Shown: positions 43,529 to 54,243, counted from the stretch's first letter. The stretch: 64,000 nt of DNA from CAYPPG01 sp964412555 (GCA_964412555.1 CAYPPG010000033.1:1-64000); one strand, 5' to 3'. Made by a program: numbers and translations. Notes: generated by a model not told the origin, from the letters alone.

Positions 43529-44812
43529 TTACGACAAATCTTCATCCTCAAACAAATCGGGGTAAAGTTTTTTGGCACATTCAGGGCAGATGCCATGCGT
43601 GAATTTGACTTCGGAGTGAGAGTTGAAATAAGATTCTAAACTGTTCCAATACCCTTGATCATCTCGGATTTTCTTACAACTCGAACAAATCGGAAGCAGG
43701 CCGCTGAGTTGTTTGACTTGTGAAAGCGCATCCCTCAATTCAGAGATGAGTTCTTCTCTATCCTCTTCGATCCGTTTGCGTTCGGCAATTTCCGAGTGAA
43801 GGGACGTATTGATATCGGTTAATTCGGAAGTACGTTTTTGAATAGTTTCTTCAAGATTTAACATATGATCCCGTAAAGTGCGGGACATTGTATTGAATGA
43901 TCGGGTCAATTCACCCCATTCATATCCTGCAGGCATTGCAATCTCTTCACCCAGATGATCTTCGTCGGTTGAAATCTGAATCGCTTTCTGCCGTATGTTG
44001 TTCAAAGGGGTAAAAAGCAAGCGCCGATACAACCAAAATTGTACCATATAAATCCCCACCAGAATGAGCAAGAGAAGAGCGATCAATTGCAAGGAAAAGC
44101 GATCCGCATTTTGATACGCTTTCGCCAGAGGAACACGGATGGAAATAGCAGAAGCCACATCATCAACCTCGCGATGAAAACTCCGCTCTGAACCATAAAA
44201 TTCGACGAGATTCACCGGTGCCTGATCCGGCGTGCTATGGCACAATAGACAAGATTGCTCCAGAGTTTCCCCTTTGCGCAATAAAACGAAGTAAGGTTGG
44301 TTCTCGAACTGACGAATATCTGATCGTTCGATGAGATCAGAATTGGAATTCAGTTCTTGCAAGAATTGCCTTTCATAAGTATCCGCTTCGTTTTCTTTGC
44401 TGCGCGCATTGATCGCACATTCTTTGTAATAATAATCACCTTCTTCGTTGTTATTTATATCTTTAAAAATGCGGTCGATTTCACGAACGGCATAGGTGGA
44501 CGACATCCAACTCGGTTCAAAATAATCCCTGGAACGAAATGGCTCACTCCAATTCAGCAATGCCGGTTTCATGATTTGTGAAAAATAATGGTGTGTCGCT
44601 AAATTGCGGTTGAGTAAAAGACGGGCTTTGGATTCCGCTTCCTGCAGTGCCAATTGCCTCATGTTCGAATTCACGAGGTAAATGAATACTATCCCGGCAC
44701 ACGTCAAAACGGCACCCGTCAAGATATTCAAGAGAGTACTGATTTTAACTGATTTTGAACAAAACTTCATTATTTCAAATATTACTTCAACAGGCTTCCT
44801 ATTTAAATGCAT
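43529..44812 (-). CDS. Membrane sensor with Tll0287-like heme domain, HAMP and CxxC tail
   Basis: The 427-residue protein has a membrane helix (about residues 26-48), a periplasmic Tll0287-like (DUF3365) domain with a single heme site CLLCH (about residues 187-191), a second helix (about 240-262), a HAMP linker and a coiled coil (to about 365). A C-terminal four-Cys unit (CSSCKKIRDDQGYW ... CPEC) is a module often seen at the end of PAS and response-regulator proteins. No kinase or cyclase domain is present, so it must signal through a partner. An ATG at 44770 is an alternative start; neither ATG has a clear ribosome binding site. Confidence 0.85.
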   Translation of the reverse strand: MHLNRKPVEVIFEIMKFCSKSVKISTLLNILTGAVLTCAGIVFIYLVNSNMRQLALQEAESKARLLLNRNLATHHYFSQIMKPALLNWSEPFRSRDYFEPSWMSSTYAVREIDRIFKDINNNEEGDYYYKECAINARSKENEADTYERQFLQELNSNSDLIERSDIRQFENQPYFVLLRKGETLEQSCLLCHSTPDQAPVNLVEFYGSERSFHREVDDVASAISIRVPLAKAYQNADRFSLQLIALLLLILVGIYMVQFWLYRRLLFTPLNNIRQKAIQISTDEDHLGEEIAMPAGYEWGELTRSFNTMSRTLRDHMLNLEETIQKRTSELTDINTSLHSEIAERKRIEEDREELISELRDALSQVKQLSGLLPICSSCKKIRDDQGYWNSLESYFNSHSEVKFTHGICPECAKKLYPDLFEDEDLS

Positions 44813-45130
44813 TCATCGAATCAAAATAACGAATCACTTACTGTATTGTAGTGGATATTTTCAAAATTCCAGGTGGATTTGTGGATACTCTCACATCCGA
44901 TAGGATACAAGGAAGGTCATAGTTCCCAGTACTTGAGGCAAAGTAAATGTCCTCGCATGCAAATTGGGGCTAAATCCGTTGACAATGCAGGTGGAGTATG
45001 ATGTAGGAAAAGATGTTCACGCTTCGACACGTGCATTGCCTTTTCTGTTCATTCACGTTCTGTTAATATTTTCATAACACAATTCATGTAGAATTTCGCT
45101 GCAATTGATATTTTATTGAATAGGTGAACC
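44813..45130. other. Divergent promoter region, no gene recognised
   Basis: This 318-base gap separates the heme sensor and the PQQ-like protein, which diverge. A TTGACA at about 44979 lies upstream of TATGAT with only a 12-base spacing, too short for a standard promoter. I see no repeat. Confidence 0.45.
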
Positions 45131-48100
45131 ATGAAAGATCATATTCTTTTCTCGATTTCGATTTTATTGCTTTCGATCACGATCACGAGTGCTGCGATGG
45201 GAGAGGATTGGCCTATGTGGCGCTATGACGCAAACCGCAGTGCGGCCAGTCCGCATGATTTGCCCCACCAGTTATATTTGCAGTGGGTACAGGAATATCC
45301 ACCACTGGAACCGGTCTGGGAAAATCCACTGAATCGCGATCTGATGCAATTCGACAAAGCCTATGAACCAATCGTGCTGGGAAACACGATGTACTTCGGT
45401 TCCAATGCCTCCGACCGGATGGTTGCCCTGGATACGGATACCGGAAAAGAAAAATGGGCGTTTCACGTCGGCGGTCCCGTTCGCTTTCCACCGGTTGGCG
45501 GCAAGGGAAAAATCTACTTCGTCAGCGATGACGGTTGTTTGTACTGTCTGAACGCAGACTCCGGTGAGTTGCTCTGGAAATATCGAGGCACTCCTTCTGA
45601 CCGGAAAATCTTAGGCAATGAACGCTTGATTTCAACCTGGCCTGCGCGTGGAGGTCCGGTGCTCAAAGACGGCATTGTCTACTTTGCCTCGGGTATTTGG
45701 CCGTTTATGGGAGTGTTCATCTACGCGTTGGATGCGGAGACCGGCGAGGAAATATGGGTAAATGACAGTTCAAGTTCAACCTTTATGAATCAACCCCATA
45801 ATTCTCCCTCCTTTGCCAGCATTGCCCCGCAGGGAATTTTCGTGGTGGCCGGCGACAAACTTCTCGTCCCCGGAGGCCGGTCGGTTCCCGCTTGTTTCGA
45901 CCGAAATACCGGTGAACTTTTATACTATCAACTCGCCCGTCATAACAAAACCGGCGGCGCTTTTGTGTGCGCCATTGACGACAAATTTATCAACTATCAT
46001 CGTGATCAAGTCACTACAATATACGATCTCGAAACCGGGGATAGAGTGCTCCCCCGCTTCGGAAATATCCCTGTCCTCACAGGGGATGCCTTCTACTGTT
46101 TGGGTGAATCAATCACTGCTTTCGACTATGCCAATATGAAATGCGTTGAACGGGAAGAGATCGTCAAAGATTCGGATACCCACGAAGTCCAGGTCAAAAC
46201 GGAAAGAGAATGGATCCTAGACAAACTATGGGAACTCGAGGTTGACAGCCGAGGTGACCTGATCAAGGCAGGTAACCAGCTCTATGCAGGCGGCCATAAC
46301 ATAGTGACCGCTCTCGATCTTTCCACCCCGAATCAAAGACCACAAATATCATGGACATCCGAAATCGATGGAACCGTCGCGAGAATCGTCGCTGCGGATG
46401 ACAAACTTTTCGTCGTGACTCTGGAAGGCCGAATATACACGTTCGGGGGAGAACAGACCGATCCCGTCAACTATCCTTATGAAACAAAATCAAAACCATT
46501 GGATGGTAAAACCATCGCAGAGGCAAAAGCCATCCTCAATATCACCAAACAAAAAGATGGCTATTGCCTCGTCTACGGCCTGGAAAACGGTGACCTGGCA
46601 GAAGCGCTCGTTCGCCATTCCAATTTGAACGTGATTGCCGTCGATCCGGACCGGGAAAAAGTCGATCGCCTGCGAAAACAATTCACGGAGGCCGATTTGT
46701 ATGGAAAGCGGTTATCGGTTCAAGTCGGAAATCCAACGACTTTTCCCGCTCCCCCTTATCTCGCGAATCTAACCATTTTCGAAGACACGAAATCGATCGA
46801 CGCTATCAAAGACCAAGAGCTATATGAAAATATTTATAAAAGCGTCCGCCCCTATGGGGGTGTCATTTGTATGAGACCCGAGTCAGACAACACGCTATCC
46901 ATTGTCAAAGCCATCCAACAGTGCAAATTCCCTCAAGCGAAACTCATCGAATCCGATGGATTCTTGCTTCTGATTCGCGAAGGCGCTCTCCCCGGTTCCG
47001 CCAATTGGACACACCAATACGGGGATATCGCCAACACCGTGAAATCGGATGACCAATTGGTCAAACTTCCTCTCGGTATTCTTTGGTTCGGGGGCAGTTC
47101 CAACACCGATGTCCTCCCCCGTCATGGCCATGGGCCTCCCGAGCAGATCGTCGACGGCCGATTGTATATCGAAGGCATCGACTCGCTCAGTGCCCGAGAT
47201 GTCTATACCGGCCGTGTGCTATGGAAACGAACCTTCGAAAACCTTGGAAATTATGGAGTCTATTATGACGATACCTATAAAGATACTCCACTCGACCCGG
47301 CCTACAATCAAATCCACATTCCCGGCGCCAACGCGCGAGGAACGAATTATGTCGTGACAAAGGATAAAGTGTATATTCTCGAAGGTGAAAAATGCCAGGT
47401 TCTCGATCCCGTAAGCGGTGAAACAATTATCGAAATCGAACTGCCCATGCTCCCCACCGATAAAACTCAACCGCACTGGGGCTATATCGGTGTGTATGAT
47501 GACTACCTTATCGCCGGCGCGGATATTGTGGAGTATAAAGAAGCCGTAGAATTTGAGGATCTGAGCAGCAAGCGTAAACCTTTTTACAATTTCGACATCA
47601 CATCCAGCAAACGCCTAATCGTAATGAACAGACACACAGGCGATGTCTTTTGGACATTCAATTCGGAATTGGGATTTCGCCACAATACCATTGTCGCCGG
47701 GAATGGCAAACTTTTCTGTATTGACCGTATGCCGGATGCGGTAATTGAAAAATTGAAACGACGTGGAAAAACGTTTCTTGGCACCCCGCGTCTTTTGGCT
47801 TTCGATATCAAAACCGGCAACATTCTTTGGAGTTCCACGGAAAACATCTTCGGTACGTGGTTGGGTTATTCAGCTGAACGGGATATTTTATTGCAAGCCT
47901 GCCGTGACTCCCGAGACATGCTGGCCGGCGAACCGGATGAAGGAATGGCTGCCTATCGTGGGAAAGACGGTAAACGATTATGGAGAAACGAAGCGCGCTA
48001 TGGAGGTCCCTGTATTCTTCACGATGAGACCATCATCACAGAACCCTATGCCTTCAACCTTCGAACGGGTGAACAAAAAATGCGCACCAATCCTCTCACC

Positions 48101-48946
48101 GGCGAAGAAACACCGTGGATGTTCAAGCGAAATTACGGCTGCAATTACGCCATCGGCAGTGAACATCTCCTGACCTTCCGCTCTGCCGCCGCCGGTTTTT
48201 ACGATCTCGAACGCGACGGAGGAACCGGTAACTTCGGCGGCTTCAAATCCGGTTGTACATCCAACCTTATCGCCGCCAACGGTCTTCTCAACGCCCCGGA
48301 TTATACTCGTACCTGTTCTTGCAGTTATCAGAATCAATCGTCTCTCGCCATGATTCACGATCCCGGCGTCGAAATATGGACTTTCAATCCGTTCAGCGCT
48401 GGCGAGGGGGAAATTAAACGTGTCGGTATCAATCTCGGTGCGCCTGGAGACCGCCGAGCGGATAATGGTACCCTTTGGTTGGAGTATCCACAAAAGGGAA
48501 GTCCGTCACCGGAAGTCACGATTCACACCGAACCGGAAACAGCATTCTGGTTCCACCATCATACCTCCCGTTTCAGCGGCGAGGATCTGAAATGGGTAGC
48601 GGCATCGGGAATAAAAGGTGTGAGAAAGATTTCCCTACGTCTTTCAGATACCCCCCAACCAGCGCAAACATACACCGTTCGCCTTATCTTCGCCGAACCG
48701 GAACAACTCAATCAAGGTGACCGGATTTTCAACGTCTCTATCCAAGACCGAAAAGTCTTACAAGATTTTGATATTTTGAACGAAACAGAAAAGATTCGCC
48801 ACAGCCTGATAAAAGAATTCCGAAATATCCCGGTCTCTCAAGACCTGCTGATCACCCTCGATCCCAGCGAATCCAGTACAATCCAGCAACCGATCCTCTC
48901 CGGTATTGAAGTGATCTCCGAGACGCTCCTCAGCCGAACTCAATAG
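45131..48946 (+). CDS. Secreted PQQ-like beta-propeller protein with embedded methyltransferase-like domain
   Basis: The 1271-residue protein has a signal peptide (MKDHILFSISILLLSITITSA). Two sets of PQQ-type propeller blades lie at about residues 40-450 and 640-1070 (repeats such as LDTDTGKEKWAF, LNADSGELLWKY, FDIKTGNILW, Gly/Trp docking). Between them, residues 465-617 look like a class I methyltransferase Rossmann fold (YGLENGDLAEAL, NVIAVDPDREKVDRLRKQF). This is odd for an exported protein, and the SAM-binding Gly loop is degraded, so it is probably structural. A jelly-roll-like C-domain (about 1100-1260) follows. AGGTGA precedes the ATG. Confidence 0.85.
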   Translation: MKDHILFSISILLLSITITSAAMGEDWPMWRYDANRSAASPHDLPHQLYLQWVQEYPPLEPVWENPLNRDLMQFDKAYEPIVLGNTMYFGSNASDRMVALDTDTGKEKWAFHVGGPVRFPPVGGKGKIYFVSDDGCLYCLNADSGELLWKYRGTPSDRKILGNERLISTWPARGGPVLKDGIVYFASGIWPFMGVFIYALDAETGEEIWVNDSSSSTFMNQPHNSPSFASIAPQGIFVVAGDKLLVPGGRSVPACFDRNTGELLYYQLARHNKTGGAFVCAIDDKFINYHRDQVTTIYDLETGDRVLPRFGNIPVLTGDAFYCLGESITAFDYANMKCVEREEIVKDSDTHEVQVKTEREWILDKLWELEVDSRGDLIKAGNQLYAGGHNIVTALDLSTPNQRPQISWTSEIDGTVARIVAADDKLFVVTLEGRIYTFGGEQTDPVNYPYETKSKPLDGKTIAEAKAILNITKQKDGYCLVYGLENGDLAEALVRHSNLNVIAVDPDREKVDRLRKQFTEADLYGKRLSVQVGNPTTFPAPPYLANLTIFEDTKSIDAIKDQELYENIYKSVRPYGGVICMRPESDNTLSIVKAIQQCKFPQAKLIESDGFLLLIREGALPGSANWTHQYGDIANTVKSDDQLVKLPLGILWFGGSSNTDVLPRHGHGPPEQIVDGRLYIEGIDSLSARDVYTGRVLWKRTFENLGNYGVYYDDTYKDTPLDPAYNQIHIPGANARGTNYVVTKDKVYILEGEKCQVLDPVSGETIIEIELPMLPTDKTQPHWGYIGVYDDYLIAGADIVEYKEAVEFEDLSSKRKPFYNFDITSSKRLIVMNRHTGDVFWTFNSELGFRHNTIVAGNGKLFCIDRMPDAVIEKLKRRGKTFLGTPRLLAFDIKTGNILWSSTENIFGTWLGYSAERDILLQACRDSRDMLAGEPDEGMAAYRGKDGKRLWRNEARYGGPCILHDETIITEPYAFNLRTGEQKMRTNPLTGEETPWMFKRNYGCNYAIGSEHLLTFRSAAAGFYDLERDGGTGNFGGFKSGCTSNLIAANGLLNAPDYTRTCSCSYQNQSSLAMIHDPGVEIWTFNPFSAGEGEIKRVGINLGAPGDRRADNGTLWLEYPQKGSPSPEVTIHTEPETAFWFHHHTSRFSGEDLKWVAASGIKGVRKISLRLSDTPQPAQTYTVRLIFAEPEQLNQGDRIFNVSIQDRKVLQDFDILNETEKIRHSLIKEFRNIPVSQDLLITLDPSESSTIQQPILSGIEVISETLLSRTQ

Positions 48947-49032
48947 GGGTGGCAGAAAAACTTTCAAAAAGTCTATAATACACGATACAAACAAAACAAT
49001 ATCCTTGTCCAATCTTTCATAAGGAGTATTTT

Positions 49033-50391
49033 ATGTATTGTCTCAAAACAAGTATCCTTTTCGCTTTTCTCCTGCTTTTCAACGTACACCAAATGTTTTC
49101 CATGGAAACGTCCAGTTCCACAAAGCAACTCCTCGCGTTTCCGGGAGCCGAAGGATTTGGCGCTTATGCCAAAGGGGGACGGGGTGGAGAGGTCTATCGT
49201 GTCACAACGCTTGAAGATCAAGGTTCCGGCAGTTTGCGCTGGGCGGTGGAGCAGGAAGGCCCACGCACTATTGTATTTGACATTTCAGGAACTATTGTCC
49301 TCGAAAATACGCTCCGGATTCAAAATCCCTCTATCACTATTGCCGGGCAAACCGCGCCCGGAGATGGAATCTGTCTCAAAGATGACTCATTGGTCATCGA
49401 AACGCATGACGTCATTGTACGTTACCTGCGCTGCCGATTAGGTGACCAGGGCGATGAGGGAGATGCGATCAGTATCAGCAAAGGAAAAAATATCATTCTC
49501 GATCATTGTTCCGCCAGTTGGAGCACGGATGAGACGTTATCCGCATCGACCGGTGATCCCTCACTGACTCAGGTCACTGTGCAGTGGTGCTTTATCACCG
49601 AAGCACTGAATCCCGATAATCATGGTTTTGGTTCCCTCATTCGTGGCACAGGCGGCGCTCAATACAGTTTTCACCATAATCTGTACGCCCATAATCGTGG
49701 ACGAAATCCGCGGCCAGGGAATTATGATCACAATCCTCATGAAGAGGATCCCGAAGGTTTATTGCTGGATTTCAGAAACAACGTGATTTACAACTGGGGT
49801 GGCAGTTATGCAGGATATAACAGCGATGAGCAAAGTGTAACCCGCCTAAATTATGTGGGCAATTTCCTGATCCCCGGAGTTAATTCAAAAAACAACGGAA
49901 AAGCTTATCGAACCGGCTCACTCTATAACCGATCATTCTTCGAGGGCAATGTATATGATTTCAACATACCGGATAATCAATGGGATTTGGTTATTTTTGA
50001 TGAGGATTGGACTGGCAAACAGGTCAAAAATTATAAACAAAACCGACCATTTGAAACCGGTCCGATTCAAGAGGAAGATGCATGGACTGCTTTCCACCGA
50101 ATTATGGCATCCGGAGGAGCAAGTTTGCCGACTCGGGATGCGGTTGACAGGCGCATCATTGACAACATTCAACAACGGACAGGAAAAATCATTAACAGTC
50201 AGGAAGAGGTTGGCGGATGGCCCCCCTTAGATACGCTTCCACCTCCATTTGATACAGATAAGGATGGTATGCCCGACGCATGGGAAAAAAACCATGGATT
50301 CAATCCCCAAAATCCGGAAGATCGAAACGGTGATCAAGATCATGACGGCTATACCAATCTAGAACAATATCTCAATGATCTTTGCCACTAA
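49033..50391 (+). CDS. Pectate lyase-like protein (PL1 type), secreted
   Basis: The 452-residue protein has a signal peptide and a parallel beta-helix of the PL1/pectate lyase type: FPGAEGFGAYAKGGRGGEVYRVTTLED, GPRTIVFDISGTI, ITIAGQTAPGDGI, VIVRYLRCR and LDHCSASWSTDE. The end carries calcium-loop repeats (DTDKDGMPDAWEKNHG and DGYTNLEQYL), as on many secreted enzymes. It would cleave polygalacturonate by beta-elimination; the exact substrate is not certain. AAGGAG is 6 bases from the ATG. It follows the PQQ-like gene by 86 bases, perhaps in one transcript. Confidence 0.9.
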   Translation: MYCLKTSILFAFLLLFNVHQMFSMETSSSTKQLLAFPGAEGFGAYAKGGRGGEVYRVTTLEDQGSGSLRWAVEQEGPRTIVFDISGTIVLENTLRIQNPSITIAGQTAPGDGICLKDDSLVIETHDVIVRYLRCRLGDQGDEGDAISISKGKNIILDHCSASWSTDETLSASTGDPSLTQVTVQWCFITEALNPDNHGFGSLIRGTGGAQYSFHHNLYAHNRGRNPRPGNYDHNPHEEDPEGLLLDFRNNVIYNWGGSYAGYNSDEQSVTRLNYVGNFLIPGVNSKNNGKAYRTGSLYNRSFFEGNVYDFNIPDNQWDLVIFDEDWTGKQVKNYKQNRPFETGPIQEEDAWTAFHRIMASGGASLPTRDAVDRRIIDNIQQRTGKIINSQEEVGGWPPLDTLPPPFDTDKDGMPDAWEKNHGFNPQNPEDRNGDQDHDGYTNLEQYLNDLCH

Positions 50392-50527
50392 GTCATCATG
50401 AGATGTCGATTCTATCCCCTTCACCAATAGGCAGATTAAATATTCCTAATTCTATCGGGGAAAAACGAGAAAACCATCGAACGAAAAGATAGCTGTTTCC
50501 AGAAGTAAATTTACCAGCGTTGTTCAT

Positions 50528-50896
50528 TCATACAAATTGTATGATCCGCAAAAAATTTCCCTCCGGATCCTTGAATTCCGCCAAAAACGAACCGAAATCT
50601 TTGCGTGGTAAAAAAGAAAACTCCACCCCCTTTTCCTGCAGATTTTTCGCAAAAGATTCGATATCTCCCACTTCCATACTGAACCGCACTGTATTGCGAA
50701 CCGGCTTCGATTGGGAAAGTACATTTGAATCCCCCAAATGCAATGCGAGATTCGATCCGTCGAGTTCGTATTCCACCCACATATCGGTTTCGACGACCGG
50801 TAATCCCAAACCGAGCGTCTCTCCGTAAAATCGTTTCATCATTTCCATATTCTTCACATAAATAAAAACTGCATTGATTCGTTTCACTCCGGGCAT
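50528..50896 (-). CDS. VOC (glyoxalase/bleomycin resistance) family protein
   Basis: The 122-residue protein is a single VOC fold with two beta-alpha-beta-beta-beta modules: RINAVFIYVKNMEMMKRFYGETLGL at the start and VRFSMEVGDIESFAKNLQEKGVEFSF, ending FKDPEGNFLRI with the typical DPEGN motif and metal Glu. Members act as metal-dependent lyases, isomerases or binding proteins; none can be chosen here. It is a single gene between the pectate lyase and the GH2 enzyme. Confidence 0.88.
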   Translation of the reverse strand: MPGVKRINAVFIYVKNMEMMKRFYGETLGLGLPVVETDMWVEYELDGSNLALHLGDSNVLSQSKPVRNTVRFSMEVGDIESFAKNLQEKGVEFSFLPRKDFGSFLAEFKDPEGNFLRIIQFV

Positions 50897-50999
50897 CGAT
50901 CAGTTCTCCTTCATCCACTAGTAAAAAAGTAATCAAAATCATTTTATTCCTTCATGATGCCGGAATGAAGGAACATATCCTTCTATTTAAAGAACAAAC

Positions 51000-53996
51000 T
51001 CATTTTGCAAAAAATACATCGTCAAACAACTTTGGATAACGACCGCGGATCAAGGGAATCATCCGGAAAATCGCGACACGTTTTGATTTCGGCAAAAGAT
51101 CGGAGACCAAAGAATATGCCGTTTGTCGATTTTTGGTTCCCTGTCCTGCAACCGCAGAAAGAACACTCACAAGAATTCCTTCTTCTGTCGGTTCAATCCC
51201 GATTTTCCCATGGATCATCATCAAACCCAGCCCATACCCCCGGTCATCCGTCAATGCGACAAGATCGACTGGATATCGGGTGCCGGTGAAAAATTGATCC
51301 GTCTGTAATAAATATTGAAATACCCCAAAAATCGACAATGCCTCTTTCCCAGGATAAGTGGGATAGGGACCAGTCCCCAACCACGATATTTGATGAAAAG
51401 TTGGAGGAACCAAAAAAGAAAGTCCTAACTCGAGATACTGCTCTTCCCTATCTGATGGGAAAAACTCATACCCTACATCGCAGAAACCATATGGAGAAAT
51501 CAAGAGATCGATTCGAGCCTGTAATATCTCGTCCAATGCATCCATTGGAGAAACGGATGGAAATTCTTGAGCAGGAAAATAGAGAGTTTGAATTTCGACA
51601 TCTTTATTTTTTTTATCGATATTTCGGTCTTTGACCACAAGATTTCGAATCATAGGGGATGGTGGAATTGAAAAATTATCACGCTCTCGTTCTTGAATTC
51701 GTTCGGCCAAGGTCGGATTGCGCCCGATTCGAATGAACGGCCCTCCCGTGATCAACCGCACATGATGCTCCCTCGTCATCAGAAACCATGAATTGTTCCA
51801 GGTATTCATCCGAAACACATAGTCACGATGATCGACACGCACTTCTTCGTTATCCGCCTGAATTGCCCAGTTTTCGTCCTTTTCCAAATCCCGCAGGCGC
51901 ATCACGAAAGATTCCTCCCAGCGATCCGGTTTCAAACGCACGGCATGTTCATACACTGCATATCCCCACCGATCGGTAAAATGAATCCGGAGGGCATACT
52001 CAGAATCCGTAATATCTTCCGGAATATCCACAGTCACAGCCATCTCCATTGTCTTGCCAGGTTCCAGATCAAAGAGAATGGTTCCACTGTCTACCGCCGT
52101 TTTGTTTTTTTGTAAAAACCATTGACATGACGTTTCTCGTAAATTTGTAAAATCATATTCATTTCGGAGCGTCAATTCGATGACATTTTTCCCCAGCTTG
52201 ACGTTTCGTTCCGTTTCCTCGATATGAATCGGTGAATAGACTCGCCTCGTCTGCCAATAATCCGTCTGAGGTGTTCGATCAGCATCGACGATGCCGTCCA
52301 ATCCATACATCCCGTGACAATCAAGGATTGTTTCACCATCGATAATATCATCCTTCGACGGTGTTGAAGAATACAAGTCGAGTGTGAATGGATTCTGCCG
52401 GGAGTTGATTGCCTGCTCCGGTGCAATCGCTCGATGAATTCCCTGGTCGGCGAACCGCCAAATCATTCCGCCCGCCAGTTCCCGATTACCCAACACTTCT
52501 TCCCAAAATTCTTGCAATCCTTCAAAAGCGGTATCCAACGCGTGCGTGTGTTCTGCCACCAAGACCGGTTTGTTCTCCCGGCCAAGCCGTTTCAATTCAT
52601 CAACGGATGGGAATGAAGTTGACAGCATATCAGCCTCTTCCGGAACATGTTTCTCCGAGTTCCCCAACCAAAGAACCGGTCGGCTGGGATCGGCATTTTG
52701 GATTCTTTTTATCTGTTCACGAATCTCCCCAGCGGCCCCATTCTCCTCTTCCACGATCCAGGCGAGAATGGAAGGATGATTCAGATACGGTTCTTGAATT
52801 CCTGGAAAGCCATAAGGAGTATGAGCTGGAAGATTAGAAAGGCTCTGTGGTGCCTTACAAATGACATACATTCCCATTTGATCACACAATTCAAGAAAGC
52901 GCGGATGAGGCAACCATTCGATTACCCGAATCGTATTGATATTCGCCCGCTTCATCAACTCAAGATCCCGCATCCATGCTTCATCGTATAGGGCTAAACC
53001 GGCTGACGGATCGAGGCCGGTATAACAAATCCCTCGACATCGAATCGGTTCCCTATTCCATAACAACACATCGCGCTGAATGGAGATTTGCCGAAAACCG
53101 ATCTGCCTCTCGATGGATTGCAGGCGTAGCCCATTTCTTCGAAGTTCGATGTTCAGTGTATACAAATAAGGAAACTCGGCAGTCCACAATTTCGGATTTT
53201 GAATGGGCAGAGAAATTTCCGCAGATGCATGATTCTCCTCTATTTTGAAATAAGTAATTTCAATTTGCCCCACTTCATTTCTTTCCGCATCGGAGATCTT
53301 CACATTGACAGTCACTTCGTCAAAACCGGCTTTTTTTTCAAACGATTGCAGATCGAACTTCAATTTGAGCAAGCCGGATTTCCCTTCCGGATTGATTTCC
53401 GTATCCACAATCAGGCTGTTCAAACACAAAGACGGCACGGAAAATAAAAAAACCTCGCGATAAATACCGGACAATGCCCATGTCTCGAAGGGTCTGTTCT
53501 TCCATGCCGTACCGGCATTGACCTTTACAGCCAAAAGATGAGTTTCTCCCACTTTCAAAAACTCAGTGATATTGCATTGAGCAGGACTGGAGCCATGATC
53601 CCAGTTCCCGGCAAACCTGCCATCCAACCACACTTCCATAGAAGGAAGTACTCCGTTCCATTGCAGGTAAATCTGCCGCCCTTCCCACAGCCGCGGAACC
53701 ATAAACCGATACCGATAATAGCCGGTTCCTTTTCCATACCTTCCAAATATCGGATCAGCAAATCCGGAGAGTTCCCAATAACTCGGAACCGAAATCGTCC
53801 TCCATTCCGTTTCATCCAACTCTTCAGTATAAAATGACTGATCGAGCAATTCATCTATTTCGGCACGATATGCAAATTTCCACTCACCATTCAGCGAATA
53901 TCGCCACTCACTTGACGATTCGTCAGGAACCACGGTGTACCCATTTGAAATGGTTAAAAATAATAGTATGAGAGAATAATAAGGAATATATTTCAT
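51000..53996 (-). CDS. Glycoside hydrolase family 2 (beta-galactosidase-like), secreted
   Basis: From the ATG at 53996 the 998-residue protein has a signal peptide, a sugar-binding jelly roll (YWELSGFADPIF... QWNGVLPSMEVWLDG), an immunoglobulin-like domain, a TIM barrel and a beta-galactosidase small-chain-type C-terminal domain. The barrel has RGICYTGLDP, INTIRVIEWLPHP and the nucleophile region LVAEHTHALD (Glu about residue 480). The acid/base region reads VEEENGAAGE, where most GH2 enzymes have a Gly-Asn-Glu, so the linkage preference may differ. It fits extracellular degradation with the PL1, GH78 and sulfatase genes. Confidence 0.88.
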   Translation of the reverse strand: MKYIPYYSLILLFLTISNGYTVVPDESSSEWRYSLNGEWKFAYRAEIDELLDQSFYTEELDETEWRTISVPSYWELSGFADPIFGRYGKGTGYYRYRFMVPRLWEGRQIYLQWNGVLPSMEVWLDGRFAGNWDHGSSPAQCNITEFLKVGETHLLAVKVNAGTAWKNRPFETWALSGIYREVFLFSVPSLCLNSLIVDTEINPEGKSGLLKLKFDLQSFEKKAGFDEVTVNVKISDAERNEVGQIEITYFKIEENHASAEISLPIQNPKLWTAEFPYLYTLNIELRRNGLRLQSIERQIGFRQISIQRDVLLWNREPIRCRGICYTGLDPSAGLALYDEAWMRDLELMKRANINTIRVIEWLPHPRFLELCDQMGMYVICKAPQSLSNLPAHTPYGFPGIQEPYLNHPSILAWIVEEENGAAGEIREQIKRIQNADPSRPVLWLGNSEKHVPEEADMLSTSFPSVDELKRLGRENKPVLVAEHTHALDTAFEGLQEFWEEVLGNRELAGGMIWRFADQGIHRAIAPEQAINSRQNPFTLDLYSSTPSKDDIIDGETILDCHGMYGLDGIVDADRTPQTDYWQTRRVYSPIHIEETERNVKLGKNVIELTLRNEYDFTNLRETSCQWFLQKNKTAVDSGTILFDLEPGKTMEMAVTVDIPEDITDSEYALRIHFTDRWGYAVYEHAVRLKPDRWEESFVMRLRDLEKDENWAIQADNEEVRVDHRDYVFRMNTWNNSWFLMTREHHVRLITGGPFIRIGRNPTLAERIQERERDNFSIPPSPMIRNLVVKDRNIDKKNKDVEIQTLYFPAQEFPSVSPMDALDEILQARIDLLISPYGFCDVGYEFFPSDREEQYLELGLSFLVPPTFHQISWLGTGPYPTYPGKEALSIFGVFQYLLQTDQFFTGTRYPVDLVALTDDRGYGLGLMMIHGKIGIEPTEEGILVSVLSAVAGQGTKNRQTAYSLVSDLLPKSKRVAIFRMIPLIRGRYPKLFDDVFFAK

Positions 53997-54243
53997 AGCT
54001 ACGATTGATTTCTTTTGATCGCGTTGTCTCAATAATCCAACTCAACAAAATGACTTTGACAAATCCATTCACGAAGAAAAACGTTTGTTCTCTACAAAGG
54101 ATATCAGCAAGAACTTGATTTTTCTCCCTTTTGCGGCACAAAATATGTTGGTAATGGTATTTCAGATTTTTTACTATTTAAAGCAGCGGGGTAGTAAGGG
54201 CAATATGTCAAAGGCTGTCCTAAAACCGGGTAGACACAAATCT

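Noticed and set aside
44979..45009. TTGACA...TATGAT promoter for the PQQ-like gene
   Set aside because: The spacing between the boxes is about 12 bases, too short for a standard promoter.
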